Source of the DNA: Paenibacillus radicis (ex Xue et al. 2023)
Lineage (GTDB): Bacteria; Bacillota; Bacilli; Paenibacillales; NBRC-103111
Assembly: GCF_024722015.1 (NCBI RefSeq)
Contig: NZ_JANQBD010000015.1
Span: 124,001 to 188,000, forward strand
DNA: 64,000 bases
Direction: 5' to 3'
A program made the position numbers and the translations under genes. The notes under the pieces were generated by a model. That model saw nothing but the letters and a program-made list of their open reading frames with translations, was not told the DNA's origin and made no database searches. This document shows, piece after piece, positions 42,492 through 51,057 of the stretch. Position 1 is the stretch's first letter. Every line of letters starts with the position of its first letter.

Positions 42492-42761
42492 ATGTTTACC
42501 GACCGCAGTGGATTAATCGTTTGGGTAAGTGACCTCAAAGCTGCTAATAAACAGTTAGAACGATATGGAAGTGTCCATTTTATTTCCAAAAGATTGCACT
42601 ATGCAGCAATGTACGTGCACTCCTCCAAACTGGAGGAAACAACCAAACAGCTGCAGAAGCTGCCTTTTGTCAAAAAAGTCGAACGCTCTTACCGAAATGA
42701 GATCCAAACGGAATACAGTAGTAGTAATATGGCTGATAAAACACGTTTTTACACCGTATAA
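42492..42761 (+). CDS. ylbG: YlbG family protein (DUF2129)
   Basis: An 89-residue cytosolic protein matching B. subtilis YlbG in length and in YGSVHFISKRLHYAAMYV and LPFVKKVERSYR. Function is not known. ATG follows AGAAGGTATA. It is divergent from the asparaginase gene, and two hairpins follow. Confidence 0.9.
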   Translation: MFTDRSGLIVWVSDLKAANKQLERYGSVHFISKRLHYAAMYVHSSKLEETTKQLQKLPFVKKVERSYRNEIQTEYSSSNMADKTRFYTV

Positions 42762-42780
42762 ATGCAACCAATCCATTGTT

Positions 42781-42857
42781 AAAAGCATTGCACCTTGTGC
42801 TTTTCTTAATATATATACGCAAACCCAAAGCTTCTGAAACCTCGGAGGCTTTTTTTT
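42781..42857 (+). terminator. Tandem hairpins after ylbG
   Basis: AAAAGCA/TGCTTTT (42781-42804) is a first hairpin. AAGCTTCTGA/TCGGAGGCTT (42828 onwards) is a second with two G-T pairs and an eight-T tail, the better terminator. Confidence 0.75.
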
Positions 42858-43036
42858 GCGTACAGTTCTTCTGTCAAAAAGGATGAGATTGGAAGTTTTT
42901 TATTGTTATTGACTGCTATTATCGCGGTATCTAAAGATTTTTTTATTTGGAATCCGTTTTCAAATCTAGTAAAATAAAGAAGCATAAATGTACATAGGCG
43001 AAAAGGACTAGTTTAATAGGTGAGGGGTTGTGATTT

Positions 43037-43474
43037 ATGAGAGACAGAACAATTGACCGATTAAACAACTGCGAGCCGTTTTATGTTGCTTTGGGGGACA
43101 AAAACATCGCGGATATCGTAATCACAAATCATGCTCGGATCCGTTGGGCGGATAGAGTTGAGAGCCAGAAAACTGGCTTTGATGATATATGCGATTTTTT
43201 GTGGGATAGATTGAAAGCCGGGCAGATCAAGTCTTATTATAAGAATGGTGAAGATGTTTATTTGGTTGAGGATGATTTAGTGATGGTCGCTGAGTTTACT
43301 GGATGGGAGCCGAGCTCGGGTGCTGGCAACCGACAGCTGCATCGTATGGTCATCGTCACTTTCCTTGGGAGAATGTCTGAAACTATTGAGCTGCGTGACC
43401 TGAAGTCTTATTATTCATGGCTTCGCCATTCGCGCAGAATGACATTAATTAAAAATAGCAGAAAACGCAGATAA
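43037..43474 (+). CDS. Hypothetical protein, 145 aa, basic C-terminus
   Basis: Unrecognised. The soluble alpha/beta protein contains ITNHARIRWADRV, DVYLVEDDLVMVAEFTG and RMVIVTFLGRM, and ends in a basic tail (SRKRR). The HARxRWxxR element recalls BrnT/DUF4258-type small RNase-like toxins, but that similarity is weak and no antitoxin gene sits beside it. The ATG follows GGTGAGGGG. It precedes a LysR-type gene by 97 bp. Confidence 0.75.
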   Translation: MRDRTIDRLNNCEPFYVALGDKNIADIVITNHARIRWADRVESQKTGFDDICDFLWDRLKAGQIKSYYKNGEDVYLVEDDLVMVAEFTGWEPSSGAGNRQLHRMVIVTFLGRMSETIELRDLKSYYSWLRHSRRMTLIKNSRKRR

Positions 43475-43570
43475 TTGGAATATACGATAGGGGCATTCCG
43501 TAATATACGGCATGCTCTTTTTATTTTTGCTATAATAGGAATACCAATGCAAGCTGGAGGTAAACGGACG

Positions 43571-44482
43571 ATGGCACTTAATTTTCATCAGCTACATATT
43601 TTTTATACCGTTGCGGAGAAAGGAAGCTTCTCACACGCGGCACAAGCGCTTCATATGACTCAGCCTGCGGTTACGATGCAGGTGCAATCTTTAGAAGATT
43701 ACTTTGGAGCGAAGCTGTTCCATCGTTCAACAAAAAAGATTGAGTTGTCTGAGGCGGGCAGATCCTTATTACCGTATGCTAAACGCAGTATCGAGCTGAT
43801 GAAGGAAACCGACATAAGCATGTCCAAGTTTACACATATGCTTGAGGGGAGACTCCATCTGGGAGCAAGTATGACAGTTGGCGAATATATTTTGCCGCGA
43901 CTGTTAGGCCCATTTGGCAAGGAGTATCCGAATATTTCAGTAAGTATGAAAGTTATCAATACACGGCTGATACTGGATGAAGTTCTTAATCATCAGTTGA
44001 ACTTTGGATTAGTTGAAGCTGAGATTGATCATCCCGACGTTCATATAGAGGCTGTGATGAACGATGAGCTTGTCTTAATAGTGCCGCGAGACCATCCTTT
44101 GGCGCAAAGTCCTGTCGTTACAATGGAGGAGGTTCTTAAGTATCCTTTTGTGCTGCGTGAGCAAGGCTCGGGTACTCGCAGAGTGATGGAGGAAGAGCTG
44201 GCAAGGGCAGGCTTCGATCCGACCGATATGAAAATTGTCATGGAGCTGGGCAGTACAGGAGCAGTCAAATCAGCAGTCGAAGCGGGGCTGGGCATTTCAA
44301 TCCTGTCTCAGTCGTCTCTTAAGCATGAGGCAGCATTAGGCGTGCTTGTGATAAGAAAAATAGAAGGAATCCGCTTCTCGCGAAGCTTCTATGCAATTTA
44401 TTTGAATTCTACCATTTTGCCGATCTCGGCGGTTACTTTTGTTACTTTTTTGCGGGAACGGGATTTGAGTCAGTGGATGTAA
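43571..44482 (+). CDS. LysR-type transcriptional regulator
   Basis: A 303-residue LTTR. The N-terminal winged HTH reads FHQLHIFYTVAEKGSFSHAAQAL with TQPAVTMQVQSLE; the effector-binding domain starts near RLHLGASMTVGEYILPRLL. The sequence is close to CysL/YeiE-like regulators. The target is unknown; the neighbouring PHP gene starts 34 bp downstream on the same strand. ATG 43571 follows TGGAGGTAAA; a long frame extension upstream is rejected. Confidence 0.93.
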   Translation: MALNFHQLHIFYTVAEKGSFSHAAQALHMTQPAVTMQVQSLEDYFGAKLFHRSTKKIELSEAGRSLLPYAKRSIELMKETDISMSKFTHMLEGRLHLGASMTVGEYILPRLLGPFGKEYPNISVSMKVINTRLILDEVLNHQLNFGLVEAEIDHPDVHIEAVMNDELVLIVPRDHPLAQSPVVTMEEVLKYPFVLREQGSGTRRVMEEELARAGFDPTDMKIVMELGSTGAVKSAVEAGLGISILSQSSLKHEAALGVLVIRKIEGIRFSRSFYAIYLNSTILPISAVTFVTFLRERDLSQWM

Positions 44483-44516
44483 GGGGAAATTGTACATAAT
44501 TTTAGGAGGATACGCA

Positions 44517-45398
44517 ATGCTTTATGCAGATTTACATACACATACATCGGCATCGGACGGGACACAGCCATCCTCGGAAAATATCCGGCTTGCCGTGAAA
44601 GCGGGTCTGGCGGGAATTGCCATTACCGATCATGACACGGTCGCAGGGATTGACGAAGCATTGGAAGCAGGTAGTCAAAGTGGAATTACTGTTATTCCCG
44701 GCGTTGAAATCAGCACTGTATTTGAGGGGCAAGATATTCACGTACTTGGTTATTGGATTGATCATACAAATCCACTGTTTCTGAGCCGGTTAACCTCGCT
44801 CCGAGACGTCCGTGAGCAGCGCAACGTGATGATGATTGAACGTCTGAATGAGCTTGGCTTGCAGGTCACGATGGAAGATGTATGGGCCTCTCTGGAAACG
44901 TCCAAGAAGGCAGATGAAACGATAGGCAGGCCGCATATTGCGGATGCGCTGCTGAAGAAGGGGTATGTGAGCTCGATAGCGGAGGCCTTCGATCGCTATT
45001 TGGGTAATGGAGCGGCAGCTTACGTCAATCCGCCGCGCATAGAGCCTTTTACCGCTATCGAGTGGATACTGGAAGCAGGGGGAGTGCCCGTTCTGGCCCA
45101 TCCTGGGCTGTACGATCTGGATGAGCTGATCCCTCGGCTTGCAGACGTCGGCCTGGCGGGATTGGAGGTATATCACTCTGATCATTCTCCAGAGCAGGAG
45201 AAGCATTATCAATCCATTGCCGAGCAGCTTGGGCTTATTATGACGGGCGGCTCTGATTTTCATGGAGAGCGCGGCGGTGTTGTGTTTCACGCTCCGGTTG
45301 GGGCGCGCAAAGTTGAAATGTCGGTAGTGAAGCAACTGGCAGAGGCGAAGCGGACGACAACCAAGCAAATGCCAAGCGACAATACCGAGGAGGCTTAA
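44517..45398 (+). CDS. PHP-domain phosphoesterase
   Basis: A 293-residue metal-dependent PHP protein. The four motifs are DLHTHTSASDG, ITDHDTVAGI, PGVEIST with a following GYWIDH, and GSDFHGER. The layout matches the YciV/RNase AM group, which handles 3',5'-bisphosphates or short RNA, though an endonuclease role is also possible. ATG 44517 follows TAGGAGGA. galU starts 2 bp after its stop, so the two are in one operon. Confidence 0.9.
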   Translation: MLYADLHTHTSASDGTQPSSENIRLAVKAGLAGIAITDHDTVAGIDEALEAGSQSGITVIPGVEISTVFEGQDIHVLGYWIDHTNPLFLSRLTSLRDVREQRNVMMIERLNELGLQVTMEDVWASLETSKKADETIGRPHIADALLKKGYVSSIAEAFDRYLGNGAAAYVNPPRIEPFTAIEWILEAGGVPVLAHPGLYDLDELIPRLADVGLAGLEVYHSDHSPEQEKHYQSIAEQLGLIMTGGSDFHGERGGVVFHAPVGARKVEMSVVKQLAEAKRTTTKQMPSDNTEEA

Positions 45399-45400
45399 AT

Positions 45401-46279
45401 ATGAAGATACGTAAAGCGATTATCCCTGCGGCAGGCTTAGGAACGCGTTTCCTTCCTGCTACAAAAGCACAGCCCAAAGAAATGCTGCCCATTGTTGATA
45501 CACCTGCGATACAATATATTGTCGAAGAAGCAATTGCAGCTGGCATAGAAGACATTATGATCGTTACAGGTCGCAATAAGCGTGCGATTGAAGATCATTT
45601 CGATAAATCGGTTGAGCTGGAAATGATACTCGAAGAAAAAGGTAACCTTGAACTGCTGGAGCTGGTAAAATCAGTCTCCAATCTTGCAGATGTTCATTAT
45701 ATTCGCCAGAAACAACCTCTGGGGCTTGGTCACGCAGTGCTGTGCGCACGCAAGTTTATCGGAAATGAACCGTTCGCGGTTCTATTGGGTGACGATATTA
45801 TTCAGTCGAGCCCTCCATTCCTAAAGCAGATGATCAATGTATACGAGCAAACGGAAACATCGGTTATAGCCGTGCAGGAGGTCCCTTGGGAGGATGTCGA
45901 TAAGTATGGTATTGTTTCGCCTGGTGTATGTGGTGAAGGGTATCAATATGTCGAGGATTTAGTTGAAAAGCCCGAGCGAGGACTAGCACCATCCAACTTG
46001 GCTGTTATTGGCAGATATATAATTGCTCCTGAAATTTTTGGCATATTGGAGAACTGTGAACCGGGGCGCGGAGGAGAAATTCAATTGACGGATGCTCTCC
46101 GTATACTTAATACTGAGCAGCAGATGATTGCTTACCCAATCCAGGGCAAGCGCTACGATGTTGGAGATAAGCTCGGTTACATTCAAGCGAGCATCGAAAT
46201 AGCGTTGCAGCGGGAGGATTTACAGGATGCGCTGAAGGCCTATTTGCAGAAGCTTACGAAATCATGGGGAAATAAATAA
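45401..46279 (+). CDS. galU: UTP--glucose-1-phosphate uridylyltransferase
   Basis: Makes UDP-glucose for teichoic acid, glycolipid and exopolysaccharide. The 292-residue nucleotidyltransferase begins IRKAIIPAAGLGTRFLPATKAQPKEMLP, with LPIVDTPAIQYIVEEA, the GDDII motif and KRYDVGDKLGY near the end, a GalU/GtaB signature. It follows the PHP gene by 2 bp and is followed by a strong terminator. Confidence 0.96.
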   Translation: MKIRKAIIPAAGLGTRFLPATKAQPKEMLPIVDTPAIQYIVEEAIAAGIEDIMIVTGRNKRAIEDHFDKSVELEMILEEKGNLELLELVKSVSNLADVHYIRQKQPLGLGHAVLCARKFIGNEPFAVLLGDDIIQSSPPFLKQMINVYEQTETSVIAVQEVPWEDVDKYGIVSPGVCGEGYQYVEDLVEKPERGLAPSNLAVIGRYIIAPEIFGILENCEPGRGGEIQLTDALRILNTEQQMIAYPIQGKRYDVGDKLGYIQASIEIALQREDLQDALKAYLQKLTKSWGNK

Positions 46280-46342
46280 TTACTTGTGTGAGGAATGGGC
46301 AGGAGAACTAATTCTATCTATATCAAGCATCGCTTAAAGCTT

Positions 46343-46382
46343 AAAGCTTCCAGGACGATAAAGACGTTCTGGAAGCTTTTTT
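46343..46382 (+). terminator. galU terminator
   Basis: AAAGCTTCCAG and CTGGAAGCTTT pair, with ACG/CGT inner pairing, and TTTT follows. Confidence 0.88.
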
Positions 46383-46430
46383 GCTGTAAATAATTTTAGG
46401 ATCAAGTTAAAACCTGCTCAAATTGGTTCT

Positions 46431-46649
46431 CTATTGGCTCTCTAATTGGTTCTCTTTGTCGGTAATTCGTGTTCGGCCTCCGTTGATATATCCTCTTGCT
46501 AAACGCGAGGCTCTAATCGTGGAGACGATGATAATGGTTTCATCGCGGGACATCGTACGGTTTTCATAAGAAAAATCAGATAAGTCAGCAATCTGTTCAT
46601 CGCTATATTTGTCGAATAGGTCAATTAATTCCTCAATACTTGCTCTCAT
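46431..46649 (-). CDS. Small hypothetical protein, 72 aa
   Basis: Unrecognised charged, helical protein (ASIEELIDLFDKYSDEQI, SRDETIIIVSTIRASRLARGY). The ATG at 46649 follows GGAGGTAG at a good spacing; the longer frame to 46763 has no ribosome site. No signal or membrane segment. It lies alone between galU and the IMPDH gene. Confidence 0.65.
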   Translation of the reverse strand: MRASIEELIDLFDKYSDEQIADLSDFSYENRTMSRDETIIIVSTIRASRLARGYINGGRTRITDKENQLESQ

Positions 46650-46860
46650 GATACTACCTCCATATGGGTTGCTATGACCATTATTAAGTAAGTTTTCCTT
46701 TACGTCAACATAGGATTGATACATTTTGGGCTGTATGTTATGATTGTAAAAATTTACCCACATCCAAGCAATGTCAAGCAGTAAGTTTCTTTTGAAAAAT
46801 TATACTCATGCTTATCAGGTAGTTGTGTTTTGCAAAATTCAGAAGGGGGATAATTGAAAA

Positions 46861-48360
46861 ATGGCCTATTACTACATGGAACCGTCGCGGACATTCAGTG
46901 AGTTTTTGCTGCTTCCTAACTTATCAACGAAGGATTGTACACCTGCGAATGTTGATCTGAAGACGCCGATTGTAAAATTTAAACGGGGGGAAGAGCCGGA
47001 TATTTCTTTGAATATCCCGTTTGCATCAGCTGTGATGCAGTCGGTCTCAGACCACAATATGGCCGTTGCTTTGGCGCGGAGTGGGGGAATTGCCTTTATT
47101 TTCGGATCCCAGCCGATTGAAGAACAGGCGGCAATGGTGCGAAAAGCCAAAAGCTATAAGGCCGGGTTTGTAGTGAGCCGCTCCAATCTGACCCCATCTC
47201 ATACTCTTAAAGATGTACTTGATTTGAAGGAAGAAACCGGTCATTCTACCGTTGCGGTTACGGATGATGGAACGCCAAAGGGTAAGCTTGTAGGTATCGT
47301 AACGAGCAGGGATTATAGAATTAGCCGCGATTCACTAGATAAGCCAGTTCATGAATTTATGACTCCGTTCTCTTCTCTAATTTACGGGAACTCGGGTATT
47401 TCATTACCTGAGGCCAATGATTTGATCTGGGAGCATAAGCTGAATTGTTTACCGATTGTGGACAGTCAGCAAAATCTCGACTTTCTGGTTTTCCGTAAAG
47501 ATTATGACGCCCATAAAGAAAATCCTCAAGAATTGCTTGATATTAACAAAAGCTATATCGTGGGAGCCGGCATTAATACGAAGGATTATGAAGAAAGAGT
47601 GCCTGCATTAGTGGAAGCGGGGGTTGATGTCCTTGTAATCGATTCCTCTGACGGGTTTAGCGAATGGCAGCGTGATACTTTACAGTATGTAAAATCAAAC
47701 TTTAATGTAAAAATCGGAGCCGGCAATATCGTGGATCGGGAAGGATTTCTGTACTTGGTTGAATCGGGCGCAGACTTTATCAAGGTGGGTGTAGGTGGCG
47801 GTTCAATCTGTATTACGAGGGAGCAAAAAGGAATAGGCCGAGGCCAGGCATCAGCACTTATTGAGGTTGTTGAAGCTAGAAACAAGTATTTTGAAGAAAC
47901 GGGAATTTATATACCTATATGTTCAGATGGTGGAATTGTTCACGATTATCATATAACGCTTGCGTTAGCAATGGGTGCTGATTTTGTTATGATGGGCCGA
48001 TATTTCGCCCGTTTTGATGAAAGCCCGACTCGCAAGTTGAAGGTAGGCAACAATTTTGTTAAGGAGTTTTGGGGAGAGGGTTCTAACCGGGCGAGAAATT
48101 GGCAGCGTTATGACACCGGAGGCAAGCAAGGTCTTGTCTTTGAAGAAGGTGTTGATTCATACGTACCCTATGCGGGAGGCTTACAAGAAAATCTGGATAA
48201 AACAAACAGCAAAATCAAATCGACAATGTGCAACTGTGGTGCGAAAACTATTGAAGAGCTTCAGCGCAAAGCCCGCATAACAATTGTTTCAGCGACAAGC
48301 ATTATTGAGGGTGGCGCTCATGACGTTATCTTGAAGGAAAGCAACTTATCTGGAGAATAA
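46861..48360 (+). CDS. IMP dehydrogenase, variant type
   Basis: NAD-dependent IMP to XMP enzyme, 499 residues, with a TIM barrel interrupted by two CBS motifs (around GIVTSRDYRI and LPIVDSQQN). The active Cys317 is in GGGSICITR; most bacterial GuaB enzymes have GPGSICTTR. The flap after it carries REQKGIGRGQA, and the C-terminal part holds FWGEGS and YVPYAG. This form differs clearly from the Bacillus GuaB and may be a second IMPDH or a GuaB-like relative. ATG 46861 follows AAGGGGGA. It is a single gene with a terminator. Confidence 0.85.
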   Translation: MAYYYMEPSRTFSEFLLLPNLSTKDCTPANVDLKTPIVKFKRGEEPDISLNIPFASAVMQSVSDHNMAVALARSGGIAFIFGSQPIEEQAAMVRKAKSYKAGFVVSRSNLTPSHTLKDVLDLKEETGHSTVAVTDDGTPKGKLVGIVTSRDYRISRDSLDKPVHEFMTPFSSLIYGNSGISLPEANDLIWEHKLNCLPIVDSQQNLDFLVFRKDYDAHKENPQELLDINKSYIVGAGINTKDYEERVPALVEAGVDVLVIDSSDGFSEWQRDTLQYVKSNFNVKIGAGNIVDREGFLYLVESGADFIKVGVGGGSICITREQKGIGRGQASALIEVVEARNKYFEETGIYIPICSDGGIVHDYHITLALAMGADFVMMGRYFARFDESPTRKLKVGNNFVKEFWGEGSNRARNWQRYDTGGKQGLVFEEGVDSYVPYAGGLQENLDKTNSKIKSTMCNCGAKTIEELQRKARITIVSATSIIEGGAHDVILKESNLSGE

Positions 48361-48424
48361 ATGCTGAAGTGGATAGCTTAGTTTGATTATTGTCCAAATT
48401 GATGAAACAACTCGAATGTAGAAC

Positions 48425-48473
48425 AAAGGCACTTCAAGTCGCAGGGAAGACCGCGGTTGAAGCGCCTTTTTTT
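48425..48473 (+). terminator. Terminator of the IMPDH gene
   Basis: AAAGGC-A-CTTCAA pairs with TTGAAG-C-GCCTTT, with a GC/GC inner pair, and Ts follow. Confidence 0.85.
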
Positions 48474-48591
48474 AGGATAGCCTTTCTAAAGATAAGTTTG
48501 CCGGGGTACCCTTTTTATTTCACAAGACAAGCTACCTTGAGATTGAAATGTATCTTCATTCGATGATCCCTGGAGAATTTGAACGGAGCAA

Positions 48592-48714
48592 AGAGTTCCG
48601 CTATTCCATCAGCCTGCCTCAACCTAAGGCGATAGCGGAAACCGGAATTCCGTTATGTTGGGTAAATAGGAGCATTATGCACAAAATCAGAGCAATAACG
48701 GAACTAGCTGTTCC
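48592..48714. repeat. Paired inverted repeats TTCCG(C/T)TAT...ATA(G/A)CGGAA
   Basis: TTCCGCTAT (48596-48604) pairs with ATAGCGGAA (48632-48640), and TTCCGTTAT (48648-48656) pairs with ATAACGGAA (48695-48703). The single-base difference between the two hairpins is compensated on the opposite arm. A short GGAAC/GTTCC pair (48700-48714) follows. The layout suggests a mobile or REP-like palindromic element. It overlaps the end of the small gene at 48619. Confidence 0.8.
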
Positions 48715-48897
48715 TGTATCACTCTGATTTTTGGACTTTTTAGGTGATAGAGGAACAATTACTTCCGGACTACCCTTCAATTCCGTTGATGCAGTACTAG
48801 CGTGTTGTTCAGGGTCATGTGTAGGTGAAGGAGCGATAGCGTTCACCTGGTCGTCTCCTTCGGTAACTGCTCGGGTATGCAACCTACCTTTGAACAT
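48619..48897 (-). CDS. Possible small tail-anchored protein (92 aa), 3' end in a repeat
   Basis: The ATG at 48897 follows a very good GGGAGGA ribosome site. The first 60 residues are polar and Ser/Thr/Pro-rich, then a hydrophobic stretch (SSVIALILCIMLLF) could anchor the C-terminus in the membrane. No family is recognised. The last 30 or so codons are encoded by the inverted-repeat element at 48592-48714, so the gene may be an older gene truncated or extended by the repeat. Apart from this gene and the repeat, the 687-bp gap holds only the IMPDH terminator. Confidence 0.4.
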   Translation of the reverse strand: MFKGRLHTRAVTEGDDQVNAIAPSPTHDPEQHASTASTELKGSPEVIVPLSPKKSKNQSDTGTASSVIALILCIMLLFTQHNGIPVSAIALG

Positions 48898-49046
48898 CGT
48901 GTTCCTCCCGCTGTAAGTAATTCATTCAAAGGAACTCGACTTCAACAGCGGCCGTAATCCTACACCCATCTCTCCAAAGCGCACAAAACGTAGATCGTAC
49001 ATCAAGGATGGCGTAAGACATTTTTCTTGCCTGTCTTACAGTACTG

Positions 49047-50873
49047 TTATTTGATGCTTACAGGCATTTGTTTGATTTCTTCAGTATTCGGTGTTACGAA
49101 TAATGTCTTCTGGTGATCGTAAATGACAAATCCAGGCTTGGCACCGCTTGGCTTGCGGACATGCTTGATCATTGTTACATCCACGGGCACAAGACTTGAT
49201 GACTTGGCTTGGCTGTAATACGCCGCCAATTGTGCCGCTTCATGGAGAGTTGCCTCACCGAATTGTACGCTGCGGATGACTACATGTGAGCCGGGAATAT
49301 CCTTTGTGTGCAGCCAAGTATCTGCGGATTGGGCCAGCCGGTTTGTTAAATACTCGTTTTGCGTATTGTTTTTCCCAACATAAATGGGAATTCCCTCGCT
49401 AGAAGTAAAGCAGGATAGCAGCGGTTTCTGATTGGCTTTCTTTTTCCGTGTTTTTTTGCTGCGGTCGCGAATATATCCTTGCTCGATCAGTTCCTCACGA
49501 ATTTCCTCAATATCGCTGAGCGAAGCGGTGCCAAGCTGCTGGAGCAGGCTGTCCAAATAAAGAATTTCTTCTTGGGTTTGCAGAAGCTGTTCTTTTACCG
49601 CGATTAGACTGTTTTTACTTTTAGTATATTTTTTGAAATAACGCTGAGCATTGTCCGAAGGTGTGAGCAGCGGATCCAGTGTAATAAAGATTGGGCGCTG
49701 CTCCTCATCGTAATAGTTAATAACTTCGATCTGTTTATCACCCTTCTGAACCAGATGCATAGAGGAGGTCAGCAGCTCTCCGATAATTCGAAACTTATCC
49801 GCATCTTGGCCTTCCTCCAAGGTTTCTTGAAGCTTCTCCATTTTTTTCGCATTTTTGTTGCGCTCATTTTGCAGAAATTTCAATAAATCGGATACCCGCT
49901 GCTTGACGGTATCCCGTTCAGCCTTGTCTCCATAAAAGGCTTCCAAGCATTCACTCACAGAAGAATACCGCCTGATCTCACCATTCAGGTGAGTTAGCTC
50001 TACTATCGAGAACGCTTGCTTCGCTGTATCAGGCTGCTCGCAAATGTGAGGTTCTCCGCTGGTTTGCTTGAGATTTTCCATAAGCCCATGGAATGGCTCC
50101 CACAAGAGCGCTGCGTTTGCTTCGGGAGTGTTCGCCACTGTTAAAGGATACTGCGTGCGATATACAAGCTCTTTGGCTACGAGCGGACTGAGGCCGCTGA
50201 ATCGGGCAACAAGACGCTGTTCCCATGTTTCTTCATTGATCGTTTGTGGTGCCGCTTTGCCAAGGCTATTCAAGCTTTTTAAAACATCCTCTTCTTGCGG
50301 AGCCTCTGCTGGCGGTTGCGTGAGCAGAGTGATGAAGCGCTCCTTATCCACAAGAAACGGATGATTTTTGTACTGCTCAGGTGGGGTGGTATACCTGCTT
50401 CCTGGCATGACAATCCGATAGCTGCTGATCGCTGGCGTTACATGATGAATGCCGTCAATAATGGTATCTGTTGCAGGATCAACCAGAATAATGTTGCTAT
50501 GCCGTCCCATAATTTCAATAATGATGACTTTGCTGCTGACATCACCAATTTCGTCACGTTGACGTACTTGAAGTCGGATGACCCGCTCCAGCCCCGGTTG
50601 AGTGATGCTTTCGATGACGCCGCCATCACAATGCTTTCGAAGCAGCATGCAAAACATCGGAGCTTCCATAGGGTTAGTAAAGGTTTGTTCAGTTACATGA
50701 ACACGAGGGTATGTGGGATTCGCGGACAGAAGCAGCTTTACATTGCTGCCTTGAGCGCGAAGCTGCAATACAATATCATTGCCTGATGGCATATGCACTT
50801 TATTAATTCGGCCGCCCACGCAGGCCTGCAGTTCCTGCACGAGGCTGTGGACGACTAGACCGTCAAACGACAT
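49047..50873 (-). CDS. rqcH: Rqc2 homolog RqcH (NFACT family)
   Basis: Ribosome-associated quality-control factor that binds stalled 50S-peptidyl-tRNA and directs alanine tailing; older names are FbpA and YloA. The 608 residues contain an NFACT-N domain (SFDGLVVHSLVQEL, GGRINKVHM, LRKHCDGG), a central coiled-coil and helix-hairpin-helix region, a basic KKTRKKK stretch and the NFACT-R domain with HTKDIPGSHVVIRS. The ATG at 50873 has GGAG 11 bp upstream; the 50894 start is less likely. It is divergent from the Ca2+ ATPase, as yloA and yloB neighbour each other in B. subtilis. Confidence 0.94.
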   Translation of the reverse strand: MSFDGLVVHSLVQELQACVGGRINKVHMPSGNDIVLQLRAQGSNVKLLLSANPTYPRVHVTEQTFTNPMEAPMFCMLLRKHCDGGVIESITQPGLERVIRLQVRQRDEIGDVSSKVIIIEIMGRHSNIILVDPATDTIIDGIHHVTPAISSYRIVMPGSRYTTPPEQYKNHPFLVDKERFITLLTQPPAEAPQEEDVLKSLNSLGKAAPQTINEETWEQRLVARFSGLSPLVAKELVYRTQYPLTVANTPEANAALLWEPFHGLMENLKQTSGEPHICEQPDTAKQAFSIVELTHLNGEIRRYSSVSECLEAFYGDKAERDTVKQRVSDLLKFLQNERNKNAKKMEKLQETLEEGQDADKFRIIGELLTSSMHLVQKGDKQIEVINYYDEEQRPIFITLDPLLTPSDNAQRYFKKYTKSKNSLIAVKEQLLQTQEEILYLDSLLQQLGTASLSDIEEIREELIEQGYIRDRSKKTRKKKANQKPLLSCFTSSEGIPIYVGKNNTQNEYLTNRLAQSADTWLHTKDIPGSHVVIRSVQFGEATLHEAAQLAAYYSQAKSSSLVPVDVTMIKHVRKPSGAKPGFVIYDHQKTLFVTPNTEEIKQMPVSIK

Positions 50874-51057
50874 GTTGGTTCCAACTCCATTCAAATTCTA
50901 GTTTAGATAAGGGCTTAAGAAGATATACTCTATCATGCCATATTTTCGGCAAAAACTTAAGTCTGCGATCCCATTCCTTCTATTGTGCTATTTTTTAGCT
51001 TGTCTGAATACATTTATTTCTAGAGGTTGTTTGATCCTTTTGGGAGGGAATGAGCAG

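Noticed and set aside
43037..44482. Toxin-antitoxin pair of the 145-aa protein with the LysR gene
   Set aside because: The LysR protein is a full-length regulator with its own ribosome site and a 97-bp gap, not an antitoxin.
50295..50786. 163-codon plus-strand frame opposite rqcH
   Set aside because: It is antisense to conserved NFACT-N codons, with no start signals.
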